From contig JAGBLH010000293.1 of the NCBI GenBank assembly GCA_017635515.1, positions 1-59,555 on the forward strand: a stretch of DNA of 59,555 nt, written 5' to 3'. The notes under the pieces were generated by a model that saw nothing but the letters and a program-made list of their open reading frames with translations, made no database searches and was not told the DNA's origin. How positions within the stretch are numbered: the first letter of the stretch is position 1; every line of letters begins with the position of its first letter. Of this stretch, positions 15,296-23,972 are shown piece after piece. The position numbers and the translations under genes were made by a program. This stretch comes from Selenomonas sp. (GTDB lineage Bacteria; Bacillota; Negativicutes; Selenomonadales; Selenomonadaceae).

Positions 15296-15774
15296 AGCGA
15301 GCTATCTGCTCCGGGAGCTTTGACCCGGTGACCAACGGCCACATTGATATCTTTGAGCGGGCCAGCCTCATGTTTGACGAGCTTATTGTCTGTGTCTTCA
15401 ATAATATGCTCAAAAAGCCCTTCCTGCCAGTGGAGCAGCGCACGGCCCTCATCGAGGAGGCCGTGCGCCACCAGCCCAATGTGAAGGTGGATTCCTTCTC
15501 AGGCCTGGTGACCAAGTACATGGAAGAACATGATGCCCATATCATCGTTCGCGGGGTGCGCTCCGTGAAGGATTTGGAATATGAGCAGAATGAGGCCTAT
15601 ATGCTGAGGCACTTGGATAAGAAGCTCGATACGGTATTCCTGCTGACCCGCCCGGAATATTCCTTCGTGAGTTCCTCAGGCATAAGGGAACTGGTGCATT
15701 TCGGCGGAGAGATACACGGCCTGGTGCCCGGGTGCGTGGAAAAGGCCATCAGGGAGCAGCAGGCCAAAGCCTGA
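15292..15774 (+). CDS. coaD: Phosphopantetheine adenylyltransferase CoaD
   Basis: 160 residues. It catalyses the fourth step of coenzyme A synthesis, joining ATP and 4'-phosphopantetheine. CSGSFDPVTNGHIDIFERA is the nucleotidyltransferase start with the T/HxGH motif. GVRSVKDLEYEQ and FVSSSGIRELVHFGG are the substrate-binding segments. Length is exactly as in other bacteria. Translationally coupled to rsmD. CoaX, an earlier enzyme of the pathway, is also in the window at 35819. Confidence 0.96.
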   Translation: MKRAICSGSFDPVTNGHIDIFERASLMFDELIVCVFNNMLKKPFLPVEQRTALIEEAVRHQPNVKVDSFSGLVTKYMEEHDAHIIVRGVRSVKDLEYEQNEAYMLRHLDKKLDTVFLLTRPEYSFVSSSGIRELVHFGGEIHGLVPGCVEKAIREQQAKA

Positions 15775-15856
15775 CTTTGGAAAGACGGAACTTGGCTTTG
15801 GCCAAGGGATTGATTGATAGATGTTAAAAGTTGGAAAAGAAAGGGAGCAATGATTT

Positions 15857-16489
15857 ATGTCGGTATACGAATCCTTGGATAAGATAGAGAATCTGGTAGT
15901 AGGGGCTCGTCATGTGCCCTTCACGGAAAAGACCATGGTCAACGATGGCGACCTGATTCACTATGTGGGCGAGCTGCGCCATGATATTTCTACCGAGCTG
16001 GAAGAATCCAACGCCATCAAGAACAATAGGGATAAGATTCTGGAGGAGGTCCGGAAGGAAGCCGACCACATTGTGGAAGAGGCCAAGAAGTACGCCCAGC
16101 GCATCACTGATGAGCAGGAGGTCATCAGGAACTCCCGCAGCGAGGCGGAGAAAATCATGCTGGAGGCCCGCACCCAGGCTGAGGCCATGGTGGCAGAGAG
16201 CCAGGAAAAAGCCCGCACTCTCCTGGAGCAGGCCCAGTCCCAGGCACAGGAAATCATGGAGCGCACTCAGACTAATGCTGTCCAGCTTCAGAACGATGCT
16301 GACAGCTATGCCAACCAGGTCTTTGATCAGCTCATCGCCCATGTCAGCAGCACTTTCCAGGGGGTGCGTCAGGCCGAGGGCGGCCTGCAGCAGGCCTTGA
16401 CGGTGCTCCAGCAGGCCAAGAGCCAGATGAACCAGCCCCGCCCGGTGAACAATCACCCGGCAGCGGCTCCCCAGCCCATCGAAGAATAA
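15857..16489 (+). CDS. Coiled-coil protein resembling ATP synthase subunit b/H or DivIVA-type proteins
   Basis: 210 residues, cytoplasmic, no membrane segment. Residues about 30-150 are an almost unbroken coiled coil rich in Glu, Ala, Gln and Arg with heptad spacing, followed by a Pro/Ala/Asn tail ending AAAPQPIEE. The N-terminal MSVYESLDKIENLVVGARHVPF looks like a small folded cap. Similar genes follow coaD in other Negativicutes as far as I recall and are annotated as ATPase-like. Function unknown; the coiled coil makes database matches to many unrelated proteins likely. Confidence 0.8.
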   Translation: MSVYESLDKIENLVVGARHVPFTEKTMVNDGDLIHYVGELRHDISTELEESNAIKNNRDKILEEVRKEADHIVEEAKKYAQRITDEQEVIRNSRSEAEKIMLEARTQAEAMVAESQEKARTLLEQAQSQAQEIMERTQTNAVQLQNDADSYANQVFDQLIAHVSSTFQGVRQAEGGLQQALTVLQQAKSQMNQPRPVNNHPAAAPQPIEE

Positions 16490-16532
16490 CCGGCATGGTG
16501 CAGTTGGATGCTTATTCCGGGAGGCGATATTC

Positions 16533-17006
16533 ATGGAAGCAGGCGAGGAAAGGACAGCAGAGAATCTCTTGCTGCTGGAAACCAATATTGATGACATGAA
16601 TCCCCAGATTTACGGCTACCTTTATGACAGGCTCTTTGAAGCCGGGGCCAGGGATGTCTGGACAACTCCTATTTATATGAAGAAAAACCGCCCCGGGCAG
16701 ATGCTATCGGTGCTGGCAGGCGAGGCTCAAAAAGAGGCTTGCGCCGGAATAATCTTCAGGGAAACCACCAGCCTCGGCATCAGGGTGCGCCGCATCGAGG
16801 AGCGGCTGGAGGCTGACCGCCACATGGCGAAGGTGGAGACCAAATACGGCATAGTAGCCTGCAAGGTCAGTGCCTACGGCGGCCACATCATCAATGTGGC
16901 CCCGGAGTATGAGGATTGCTGCAAGCTGGCAAGGGAAAAGAAGGTTCCTCTGAAGCTGGTGCAGCAGGAGGCCATGAAGGCTTTTGAGGCCAGGCTGGGA
17001 GATTGA
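16533..17006 (+). CDS. LarC C-terminal (LarC2) domain protein without LarC1
   Basis: 157 residues. ETNIDDMNPQIYGYLYDRLF and GARDVWTTPIYMKKNRPGQM are hallmark segments of the C-terminal half of LarC, the nickel insertion enzyme that completes the nickel-pincer cofactor of lactate racemase. In lactobacilli LarC is made from two frames joined by ribosomal frameshifting. Here the domain begins with its own ATG behind GGGAGGCG, and the upstream gene is an unrelated coiled-coil protein. No larA, larB or larE is present in the window. It is either a stand-alone nickel-handling protein or a leftover of a larger gene. Confidence 0.85.
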   Translation: MEAGEERTAENLLLLETNIDDMNPQIYGYLYDRLFEAGARDVWTTPIYMKKNRPGQMLSVLAGEAQKEACAGIIFRETTSLGIRVRRIEERLEADRHMAKVETKYGIVACKVSAYGGHIINVAPEYEDCCKLAREKKVPLKLVQQEAMKAFEARLGD

Positions 17007-17064
17007 TATTTAACTGTTGCAAAATCTGGACGATAGGTTTATAATATCTGAGGTTGATGCTGAA

Positions 17065-17571
17065 ATGATGAAAATAAGTATTGCTGAGGCGAATGGGAAC
17101 CTGGGACAGGAAATCCCCTTTGCCTTTCGGACGACCGCAGAAGAGCTGGGAGCTACGGGAGATGATTTCTCCTTCGTGGGGGAAATTGCCATTCAGGGCA
17201 GCTTGGTCTTTACGGGCGTCTGTTATCGTGTTTTCGGGGAAATCAAGGCAGTGAAGGCTTTTGCCTGCGACCGTTGCCTGAAAGAGTGCCAGGAGGAACA
17301 GGCCCTCAGGTTCGAGGAGGAGTTCCGCAAGGCAGGGGAGGATGAGCCTGAAGCCCTGGTGGTGGAGGGGGACTTCATCGAAATCACGGACCTGGTCAGG
17401 GATACTATCCTGGCGGCCCAGTCTCTCAGCAATCTTTGCCGGCCCGACTGCAAGGGCCTTTGCCCGGTATGCGGGGCTGATCTCAATGAAGGTGACTGCG
17501 GCTGTGACCGCTTCGTCCCCGACCCGCGTCTGGCAGCATTACAGCAATTGATGAATGATAAGGAAGATTGA
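17065..17571 (+). CDS. YceD family (DUF177) metal-binding protein
   Basis: 168 residues starting at [19 protein letters not shown], the usual YceD beginning; a TTG at 17017 is possible but adds residues outside the family. CDRCLKEC (middle) and [23 protein letters not shown] (C-terminal) are the conserved cysteine clusters, probably binding zinc. YceD is almost always next to rpmF and has been linked to 23S rRNA maturation and to the plsX-fab region. Stop is 30 bases from the rpmF start. Confidence 0.9.
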   Translation: MMKISIAEANGNLGQEIPFAFRTTAEELGATGDDFSFVGEIAIQGSLVFTGVCYRVFGEIKAVKAFACDRCLKECQEEQALRFEEEFRKAGEDEPEALVVEGDFIEITDLVRDTILAAQSLSNLCRPDCKGLCPVCGADLNEGDCGCDRFVPDPRLAALQQLMNDKED

Positions 17572-17600
17572 TCGAATACCTTGAAGGAGGTGTATCCGAC

Positions 17601-17780
17601 ATGGCAGTTCCCAAGCGTAAAATGTCCAAGGCTCGCCGCGACAGCCGCCGTGCCAACTGGAAACTGGAGGCCCCTGGTTTCGTTGCCTGCCCCCAGTGCC
17701 ACGAGCCCAAGATGCCGCATCATGTGTGCACTGAGTGTGGCTACTACGATGGCAAAGAGGTCATCACAGCCGCTGAGTAA
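17601..17780 (+). CDS. rpmF: 50S ribosomal protein L32
   Basis: 59 residues with [20 protein letters not shown] and a four-cysteine zinc ribbon (CPQC and CTEC), so the zinc-dependent form. AAGGAGGTG lies nine bases ahead. It is cotranscribed with yceD and ends at the terminator at 17791. Confidence 0.97.
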   Translation: MAVPKRKMSKARRDSRRANWKLEAPGFVACPQCHEPKMPHHVCTECGYYDGKEVITAAE

Positions 17781-17790
17781 GGCTAAATTA

Positions 17791-17816
17791 AGCAGGACTA
17801 TGTGTCCTGCTTTTTT
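17791..17816 (+). terminator. Intrinsic terminator after rpmF
   Basis: AGCAGGAC and GTCCTGCT pair around a short loop, with a run of seven T residues. Confidence 0.92.
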
Positions 17817-17820
17817 GTTG

Positions 17821-17952
17821 CCTTCCCCTTGAGGGGAAGGTGCCCCGTTAGGGGCGGATGAGGTGGAGCGTATATTGCTTAAGGACACATATCGAGTTCA
17901 GTTGCACCTCATCCGTCAGCCTTTGGCTGCCACCTTCCCCTCAAGGGGAAGG
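17821..17952. repeat. R1 hairpin repeat, copy C (132 bp)
   Basis: Same hairpin order as copies A and B: CCTTCCCC/GGGGAAGG, GCCCC-GTTA-GGGGC, GATGAGGTG with CACCTCATC, CAGCC-TTT-GGCTG and CCTTCCCC/GGGGAAGG followed by CTTTTTA. The two-base length increase is matched by longer loops. It sits just behind the rpmF terminator and fills, with the fapR promoter, the 326-bp gap 17781-18106. No nuclease gene is next to it. Confidence 0.85.
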
Positions 17953-18023
17953 CTTTTTATTTGTTACAGCTTATCCTCCAAGGACGTACAGTAGAACAAC
18001 TTTATTTTTATGACAGATGTCCC

Positions 18024-18087
18024 TTGCTTTTTTAAGACATACCCTTTATAATAGTCCATTATATGAGATAGTAGCAGCAGGTACTAA
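18024..18087 (+). promoter_or_regulatory. fapR promoter with FapR operator
   Basis: TTGCTT (18024-18029) and TATAAT (18047-18052) are 17 bp apart. Just past the expected start point is GTAGCAGCAGGTACTAA (18071-18087), which matches the FapR consensus TTAGTACCAGGTACTAA at about 13 of 17 places with a perfect right half. This fits autoregulation relieved by malonyl-CoA. The operator match is from remembered consensus. Confidence 0.7.
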
Positions 18088-18106
18088 AAACGGAGGAGGT
18101 GAGAAC

Positions 18107-18664
18107 ATGGCACGGGTGAAGAAGAAGGAGAGGCAGCAGCTTTTGCTGGCTCAGGTGAAGGACAAGCCTTTCCTCACTGATGAGGAGCTGGCCAAGAATC
18201 TGGACGTCAGCGTCCAGACCATCAGGCTGGACAGGCTGGAGCTGGGCATCCCGGAACTCAGGGGGCGCATCCGCAAGATGGCGGAAACAGCCCAGAACAA
18301 GGTGAAGGCTCTCAGGAGCGGCGAAGTGGTAGGCGAGCTTATCGACCTGGAACTGGGTCACTCAGGGATTTCCCTCCTGCGCATCACTGAGGATATGGTC
18401 TTTGCCAAGACGCAGATTGCCAAGGGGCAGTACATGTTCTCACAGGCCAATTCCCTGGCCATAGCGGTGATAGATGCGCCTATGGCGGTGACGGGAGTGG
18501 CCAATGTCAAGTATAAGGTGCCTGTGCATGTGGGCGAAAAGCTTATTGCCAAAGCAGAGATTGTGAAAGTGCGGGGCAACAAGTATTTTGTCTGGGTCAA
18601 GACCCGCAATGAGACACAAGAAGTTTTTAGAGCTAAGTTTATTATGGTGTCTTGGGGAGAATAG
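18107..18664 (+). CDS. fapR: Fatty acid and phospholipid biosynthesis regulator FapR
   Basis: 185 residues. FapR represses lipid synthesis genes and is released by malonyl-CoA. An N-terminal helix-turn-helix (FLTDEELAKNLDVSVQTIRL, about 25-44) is followed by a linker helix and a hot-dog domain of about 120 residues that binds malonyl-CoA (ELGHSGISLLRITEDMVF, ANVKYKVPVHVGEKLIAKAE). The start MARVKKKERQ has GGAGGAGGTG before it. A FapR-like operator sits in its own promoter. It is separated from plsX by repeat R2a and a fresh promoter. Confidence 0.95.
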   Translation: MARVKKKERQQLLLAQVKDKPFLTDEELAKNLDVSVQTIRLDRLELGIPELRGRIRKMAETAQNKVKALRSGEVVGELIDLELGHSGISLLRITEDMVFAKTQIAKGQYMFSQANSLAIAVIDAPMAVTGVANVKYKVPVHVGEKLIAKAEIVKVRGNKYFVWVKTRNETQEVFRAKFIMVSWGE

Positions 18665-18691
18665 CTGACTTTCTTTGCTTGGTTTCGGCTG

Positions 18692-18812
18692 TTCATTTTC
18701 TTTGACGCAAAGAAAACGAACCAAAAGGTAAACATGCCAGTGGCATGTTTACGCGGCTATGAATTTCATCCATGAAATTCAAAAGGCACAAAACGCCCAG
18801 CCATGGGCTGAA
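18692..18812. repeat. R2 three-hairpin repeat, copy a
   Basis: Starts with a TTTTCTTTG/CAAAGAAAA hairpin (18696-18715), continues with ACCAAAAGG, then AAACATGCCA/TGGCATGTTT (18730-18750), GAATTTCAT-CC-ATGAAATTC (18761-18780) and CAGCC-ATG-GGCTG (18798-18810). The first, third and fourth parts recur at 27039 and 57490. It begins 28 bases behind the fapR stop. Confidence 0.7.
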
Positions 18813-18814
18813 GT

Positions 18815-18842
18815 TTGAGGGATCTTAATTTTTTTTTATAAT
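18815..18842 (+). promoter_or_regulatory. Promoter of the plsX-fab operon
   Basis: TTGAGG (18815-18820) and TATAAT (18837-18842) with a 16-bp spacer, next to a T-run. The start point would be near 18850, so the leader is barely long enough for the ribosome site AGGAGG at 18851. I see no FapR palindrome overlapping it, so control may come through readthrough or elsewhere. Confidence 0.5.
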
Positions 18843-18862
18843 ATTTACTAGGAGGCGGCAGC

Positions 18863-19900
18863 GTGAAGATTGCGGTTGACGCAATGGGAGGAGATTATGC
18901 GCCTGAACAGATTGTGTTTGGCGCAGTCCGGGCAGCCAGGAAGTATGGCTGCGAGATTGTCCTGGTAGGGGATGAACCCAAGATTCGTGAGGTACTGAAG
19001 AGGGAAGAAGGCTGGGAAAGCCTGGGCATTTCCATCCATCATACTACTCAGGTCATCGAGATGGATGAGCATCCCGCTGACGCTGTGCGCACCAAGAAAG
19101 ATGCCTCAGTGGTGGTGGCCACCAGGCTGGTGAAGGAAGGCAAGTGCGATGCTGTGCTTTCCGCAGGCAGCACGGGGGCAGCTGTTACGGCGGCCCAGCT
19201 GATTCTTCGCCGCATCAAGGGCATAGGCCGTCCCACCATCGCAACTCCTATGCCTACACCCAAAGGGGTGACCCTGCTGCTGGACTCCGGCGCCAACGTG
19301 GATTCCAAGCCGGAGCATCTGGTGCAGAGCGGCATCATGGGCTCCATCTATGCCGAATATGTCTTTGGCAGGAAGAGCCCCCGGGTGGGCCTCCTCAATA
19401 TCGGCGAGGAGGAAACCAAGGGCAACGAGCAGGCCAAGGCCACTTACCAGATCTTGAAGACCATGCATACCATCAATTTCCAGGGCAATGCGGAGGGCCG
19501 GGATATTCCCAAGGGAAATTTCGACGTTGTAATTTGTGATGGATTTGTTGGCAATGTTGTGCTAAAATTTGGTGAGGGTCTGGCAAAGACCATTATGAAG
19601 CTGATTAAGGACGCTGTGAAAGAGGGGGGCCTCCTGCCGAAGCTGGGAGCATTCCTCTTGATGCCTACGCTCAAGAAGCTGGGCAAGAAGCTGGATGCCA
19701 GCGAGTATGGCGGTGCGCCTCTTCTGGGTGTCAACGGCTGCTGCCTTATCAGCCACGGCTCTTCCAATGCGAAGGCCATCTGCAGCGCCATAGGCGTAGC
19801 GAAAGACTATGTGGAAGGGAGCGTCCTCACCCATATCCAGGAGGCACTCCAGGAAGAGGAGCAGCTGGTCACTGACGGCTCTAAGGAGGATAATAATTGA
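18863..19900 (+). CDS. plsX: Phosphate acyltransferase PlsX
   Basis: 345 residues from a GTG with TAGGAGGCG ahead. PlsX converts acyl-ACP to acyl-phosphate, the first step of phospholipid assembly in Firmicutes. MKIAVDAMGGDYAPEQIVFGA is the family start; GNEQAKATYQ and FVGNVVLKFGEGLAKTI are conserved. The stop overlaps the fabK start (TGATG). fabH, which commonly follows plsX, is missing here. Confidence 0.95.
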   Translation: MKIAVDAMGGDYAPEQIVFGAVRAARKYGCEIVLVGDEPKIREVLKREEGWESLGISIHHTTQVIEMDEHPADAVRTKKDASVVVATRLVKEGKCDAVLSAGSTGAAVTAAQLILRRIKGIGRPTIATPMPTPKGVTLLLDSGANVDSKPEHLVQSGIMGSIYAEYVFGRKSPRVGLLNIGEEETKGNEQAKATYQILKTMHTINFQGNAEGRDIPKGNFDVVICDGFVGNVVLKFGEGLAKTIMKLIKDAVKEGGLLPKLGAFLLMPTLKKLGKKLDASEYGGAPLLGVNGCCLISHGSSNAKAICSAIGVAKDYVEGSVLTHIQEALQEEEQLVTDGSKEDNN

Positions 19901-20847
19901 TGTTTGAAAACAATGCAATCTGTAAGCTACTGGGCATAAAGTACCCGATTTTCCAGGGAGGTATGGCCTGGATCGGCACGGCTGAACTGGCTTCGGCAGT
20001 ATCCAATGCCGGTGGCCTTGGCATTATTGGTGCCGGCCATATGTCGCCAGATGTCCTCCGGGCTGAAATCCAGAAGTGCAAAGGCTGGACGGATAAGCCC
20101 TTTGGTGTGAACATCATGCTCATGAGCCCCTTCGTGAAGGAAGTCATGCAGGTGGTGATTGACGAGAAGGTCAAGGTCATCACCACTGGCGCAGGCAATC
20201 CCGGCGAGTATATGCCGGCTTTGAAGGAAATCGGTACCAAGGTCATCCCCGTGGTGGCTTCTGTGGCGCTGGCTAAGCGCCTGGTGCGTGCCGGCGCTGA
20301 TGCAGTCATCGCTGAGGGCACTGAGTCCGGCGGCCACATTGGTGAAATCACTACTATGGCACTGCTGCCCCAGGTGGTGGATGCTGTGGAGGTGCCTGTC
20401 ATTGGTGCAGGCGGCATCGGTGATTCCCGCGGCATGGCAGCAGCCTTTGCCCTGGGGGCGCAGGCTGTGCAGATGGGCACCCGCTTCGTGCTCTCTGAGG
20501 AGTGCATCGCCCATGATAACTACAAGAACATGGTGCTGAAGGCCAAGGATCGCTCCACGGTAGTTACGGGCCGCTCCCTGGGCCATCCTGCCCGCGTGCT
20601 GGCCAACAAGTTCACCCGCAAGTACGAGGAGATGGAGGCTTCCCAGGCTCCTGCTGAGGAACTGGAGAAGCTGGGCGCAGGCAGCCTGCATCGCGCTACC
20701 CACGAGGGGGATGTGGAGAACGGCTCCGTCATGATCGGCGAGATTTCCGGCATGCTCAGTGACATCAAGCCTGTCAAGACCATCATTGAAGACATGGTGA
20801 ATGGCCTGCCCCAGGTCATCACCTCTATAGAAGATACCTGTAAGTAA
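19900..20847 (+). CDS. fabK: Enoyl-ACP reductase II FabK
   Basis: 315 residues; the ATG at 19900 overlaps the plsX stop. FabK is the FMN-dependent enoyl-ACP reductase that replaces FabI in many Firmicutes. YPIFQGGMAWIGTAELASAVSNAGGLGIIGAG is the TIM-barrel FMN-binding start, and GTESGGHIGE and GAQAVQMGTRF are further flavin and substrate segments. A position in plsX-fabK-fabD-fabG order supports the fatty-acid role. A paralogue lies four genes on. Confidence 0.95.
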   Translation: MFENNAICKLLGIKYPIFQGGMAWIGTAELASAVSNAGGLGIIGAGHMSPDVLRAEIQKCKGWTDKPFGVNIMLMSPFVKEVMQVVIDEKVKVITTGAGNPGEYMPALKEIGTKVIPVVASVALAKRLVRAGADAVIAEGTESGGHIGEITTMALLPQVVDAVEVPVIGAGGIGDSRGMAAAFALGAQAVQMGTRFVLSEECIAHDNYKNMVLKAKDRSTVVTGRSLGHPARVLANKFTRKYEEMEASQAPAEELEKLGAGSLHRATHEGDVENGSVMIGEISGMLSDIKPVKTIIEDMVNGLPQVITSIEDTCK

Positions 20848-20885
20848 GAGTTGATTTCCGGCTTATCATTCAAGGAGGCATTGCT

Positions 20886-21830
20886 TTGAATAAACTGGCA
20901 TTCGTATTCCCGGGTCAGGGAGCTCAGGCTGTGGGCATGGGCAAGGATTTCTATGATAACTATGAGGTGGCCAAGAAACTTTTCAAAGAGGCTGATGAGG
21001 CCTTGGGCTACTCCATCATGAACATGTGCTTCGAGGGTCCTGCCGAGGATCTGAAGCTCACGGCCAATACCCAGCCGGCCATCCTCACCATGAGCGTCAT
21101 TGCCAATGAAGTTTTGAAGGAAAACGGCATCCAGCCCCAGGTGGCTGGCGGTCACAGCCTGGGCGAGTATTCTGCCCTGGTGGCAGCCGGTGTCATGTCC
21201 TTCCAAGATGCAGTAGTGCTGGTGCATAAGCGCGGCCAGTTCATGCAGGAGGCTGTGCCTGTAGGTGAGGGCGGCATGGCTGCTATTATCGGTCTGGCTG
21301 ACGAAGTGATTGTGGAGGCCTGCGAGAAGGCTTCCAAGGAAAAGGGCGCAGTGCAGGCCGTGAATTTCAACTGCCCCGGCCAGACGGTTATCGCCGGCAC
21401 CACTGCAGGTGTGGAGGCAGCCGTGGAGGCTCTGAAGGAAGCTGGTGCCAAGAAGGCTGTAATCCTGCCTGTATCTGCACCTTTCCACAGCACCTTGATG
21501 CAGCCTGCAGCTGTGAAGCTGGCAGCAGAGCTTGACAAGGTGGCTCTCCATGATGCCGCCTTCCCCGTGGTAGCCAACTACACGGGCAAACTCCAGACCA
21601 AGGCTGAGGAGATCAAGGAGAACCTGGTGAAGCAGGCTGATAATCCCGTGAAGTGGATTGACTGCGTCAAGACCATGCAGGAGTTTGGTGCCGACACCTT
21701 CGTAGAAGCCGGCCCTGGCAAGACTCTCTGCGGTTTCAACCGTCGCATTGACAAGGCTATCACCAGCCTCAATGTGGAAAATATGGAGTCCCTGCAAAAA
21801 ACGCTTGACTATTTCAAGGAGGTTCGCTAA
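20886..21830 (+). CDS. fabD: Malonyl-CoA:ACP transacylase FabD
   Basis: 314 residues starting at TTG behind AAGGAGG. It transfers malonyl from CoA to [19 protein letters not shown] is the start, the nucleophile Ser91 is in [11 protein letters not shown] and the catalytic His is in SAPFHSTLM. Length is normal. fabG starts one base after its stop. Confidence 0.96.
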   Translation: MNKLAFVFPGQGAQAVGMGKDFYDNYEVAKKLFKEADEALGYSIMNMCFEGPAEDLKLTANTQPAILTMSVIANEVLKENGIQPQVAGGHSLGEYSALVAAGVMSFQDAVVLVHKRGQFMQEAVPVGEGGMAAIIGLADEVIVEACEKASKEKGAVQAVNFNCPGQTVIAGTTAGVEAAVEALKEAGAKKAVILPVSAPFHSTLMQPAAVKLAAELDKVALHDAAFPVVANYTGKLQTKAEEIKENLVKQADNPVKWIDCVKTMQEFGADTFVEAGPGKTLCGFNRRIDKAITSLNVENMESLQKTLDYFKEVR

Positions 21831-21831
21831 T

Positions 21832-22575
21832 ATGCTCTTAGATGGAAAGGTCGCTTTGGTCACAGGTGCCTCCCGCGGCATCGGCAGGGCAGTGGCCCTG
21901 AAGCTGGCCTCCGAGGGTGCCAAGGTGGCCATCAACTACGCTGGCAGCCAGGGCAAGGCAGAGGAAGTCAAGGCCGAGATTGAGGAGCTGGGCGGCGAGG
22001 CCATCCTGGTGCAGGCCAATGTGGCCGACAGTGCAGCTGTGGAAGAAATGGTTGCGAAAGTGGTGGAGGCCTTCGGCACCATCGATATCCTGGTGAACAA
22101 CGCGGGCATCACCCGCGACGGCCTGCTGGCCCGCATGAAGGACGAGGATTTCGAGGCTGTGGTGGATACGAACCTCAAGGGCGTGTTCTACTGCACCAAA
22201 GCTGTCAGCAAGCTCATGATGAAGAAGCGCAGCGGACGCATCGTGAACATGGCTTCTGTGGTAGGTATCACCGGCAATGCCGGCCAGACCAACTACGCAG
22301 CTTCCAAGGCTGGCGTCATCGGCTTCTCCAAGTCTGCCGCCAAGGAACTGGCTTCCCGTGGCATCACCGTGAACATGGTGGCTCCTGGCTTCATCGCCAC
22401 GGATATGACCGATGCCATGAATGAGAAGGCCAAGGAAGCAGTGCTGGGCACCATTCCCTTGAAGCGGGAAGGCAGCCCCTCGGATGTGGCAAATGCCGTC
22501 CTCTTCCTGGTCAGCGACAATGCAGCATATATCACCGGCCAGATTGTCAATGTAGACGGTGGCATGGTAATGTGA
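21832..22575 (+). CDS. fabG: 3-oxoacyl-ACP reductase FabG
   Basis: 247 residues; NADPH-dependent short-chain reductase. [16 protein letters not shown] is the cofactor loop, [11 protein letters not shown] follows, and the catalytic Ser/Tyr/Lys lie in NMASVVG and YAASKAG. The ATG at 21832 has AAGGAGG seven bases ahead; a longer frame starting at 21748 is within fabD and is rejected. Confidence 0.96.
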   Translation: MLLDGKVALVTGASRGIGRAVALKLASEGAKVAINYAGSQGKAEEVKAEIEELGGEAILVQANVADSAAVEEMVAKVVEAFGTIDILVNNAGITRDGLLARMKDEDFEAVVDTNLKGVFYCTKAVSKLMMKKRSGRIVNMASVVGITGNAGQTNYAASKAGVIGFSKSAAKELASRGITVNMVAPGFIATDMTDAMNEKAKEAVLGTIPLKREGSPSDVANAVLFLVSDNAAYITGQIVNVDGGMVM

Positions 22576-22631
22576 TATTATCTATGAGTAAGTACTTTTA
22601 TAAGTACACCAATTTAAGGAGGTGAAACTTC

Positions 22632-22865
22632 ATGTCTACTTTTGATAAAGTAAGAGATATCGTGGTTGAGCAGCTGGGTGTTGAGGCTGATGAGGTAGCA
22701 ATCGAGTCTACGTTCATCGATGATCTTGGTGCTGATTCCCTGGATATCGTGGAGCTGATCATGGCTTTCGAGGAGGAATTCAACATTGAGATTCCTGACG
22801 AGGCTGCTGAGAAGATCAAGACTGTTCAGGATGTAGTGACCTACATCGACCAGAACAAAGACTGA
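22632..22865 (+). CDS. acpP: Acyl carrier protein
   Basis: 77 acidic residues. [18 protein letters not shown] carries the phosphopantetheine serine (Ser36) in the DSLD motif. TAAGGAGGTG precedes the ATG. AcpS, which loads the prosthetic group, is encoded at 46910. Confidence 0.97.
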   Translation: MSTFDKVRDIVVEQLGVEADEVAIESTFIDDLGADSLDIVELIMAFEEEFNIEIPDEAAEKIKTVQDVVTYIDQNKD

Positions 22866-22958
22866 CAATAGTTTTGGGCGTCTTACCTTTTGAAAAATCC
22901 CGTGAACTTCAGTTTCGCGGGATTTTGTCAAGAGGGGAGATTGATTGGAGGAGTAACA

Positions 22959-23900
22959 TTGAAGCTTCCAGAGCTGAAAATTGGCACGAAAATCGCGAAA
23001 ATGCCTATTGTCCAAGGAGGAATGGCGATTCGTCTGTCAACGGCTCGTCTGGCTGCTGCGGTAGCTAACGAGGGTGGCATTGGGCTCATTGCTGCATCCG
23101 GTATGTCCCATGACGAACTGCGTTACGAAATCAAGCTGGCTCGTTCCCTTACCAAAGGCATCATCGGCATCAACATCATGGTGGCGGCTCGTGATTTTGC
23201 AGAGGTAGTGAAGACTGCAATTGACGAGGGCATAGACCTGGTGGTGGCAGGAGCGGGGTTCTCCCGTGATATGTTTGGCCTGGGCAAGGAATCCGGCACG
23301 CCTATCGTACCGATTGTATCGTCAGTTAAATTGGCAAAGATTTCCGAGCGTCTTGGTGCTACCGCTATCGTGGTAGAGGGCAAGGAAGCTGGCGGCCACC
23401 TGGGAACGGATACCTCTGTGAGGAACCTTATCCCTGATATCCGCGCAGCTGTGAAACTGCCGGTGGTTGCAGCCGGCGGTGCCCTTTCCGGCCGGGATGT
23501 CGTTGATTTGATAAACATGGGCGCCAATGGCGTTCAGATGGGGTCCCGCTTTGCGGCAAGTGAGGAAGCCAATGGAGCTCCGGCCCTGAAGGAATACTAT
23601 CTGAAATCCAAGCCCGAGGATGTGGTGGTCATCCACAGTCCCGTGGGACTTCCGGGGCGTGCCGTGCGTACCCCTTTCTCCGCCAAGGTGATGGAGGGGC
23701 CTGTGCCGCCGAAGGTTTGTGATGCCTGCCTGAAGGCCTGCAAGCATAATTTCTGCATCATCCGTGCCCTTATCAGGGCGCAGCAGGGTGATGTGGAGAC
23801 GGGTCTGGTCTTTACGGGCGAGCGTCTGCCCACCATCAAGAGCATCATGAGTGTGCGCGACATCTTCGAGCAGCTCAAGGCTGAGGTGGCAGCAATCTAA
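22959..23900 (+). CDS. FabK-like NAD(P)H-dependent flavin oxidoreductase (nitronate monooxygenase family)
   Basis: 313 residues from a TTG at 22959 with GGAGGA placed correctly; the frame extends upstream to 22890 but that part contains the acpP downstream hairpin. MPIVQGGMAIRLSTARLAAAVANEGGIGLI is the same FMN-barrel start as FabK, and GKEAGGHLGTD and GANGVQMGSRF match too. It differs by a cysteine-rich C-terminal part (VCDACLKACKHNFC) that FabK lacks, perhaps a metal or redox site. Position between acpP and fabF suggests a lipid role, such as a second reductase or isomerase; nitronate oxidation cannot be excluded. Confidence 0.85.
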   Translation: MKLPELKIGTKIAKMPIVQGGMAIRLSTARLAAAVANEGGIGLIAASGMSHDELRYEIKLARSLTKGIIGINIMVAARDFAEVVKTAIDEGIDLVVAGAGFSRDMFGLGKESGTPIVPIVSSVKLAKISERLGATAIVVEGKEAGGHLGTDTSVRNLIPDIRAAVKLPVVAAGGALSGRDVVDLINMGANGVQMGSRFAASEEANGAPALKEYYLKSKPEDVVVIHSPVGLPGRAVRTPFSAKVMEGPVPPKVCDACLKACKHNFCIIRALIRAQQGDVETGLVFTGERLPTIKSIMSVRDIFEQLKAEVAAI

Positions 23901-23972
23901 AGAAAAAAAGGGGCGTGCTCTGCGCGCCCTATTCTATTGACTATTTCATCAGTTTCGAGAGGAGACATTGCT

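Noticed and set aside
20520..21935. 471-codon antisense frame across fabK/fabD
   Set aside because: No ribosome site or known motif; it spans the junction of two well-supported genes.
22890..22958. Longer N-terminus for the FabK paralogue
   Set aside because: The upstream part contains a hairpin (CCCGTGAACT to CGCGGGATTTTG) behind acpP and lacks a ribosome site, while TTG 22959 has GGAGGA.
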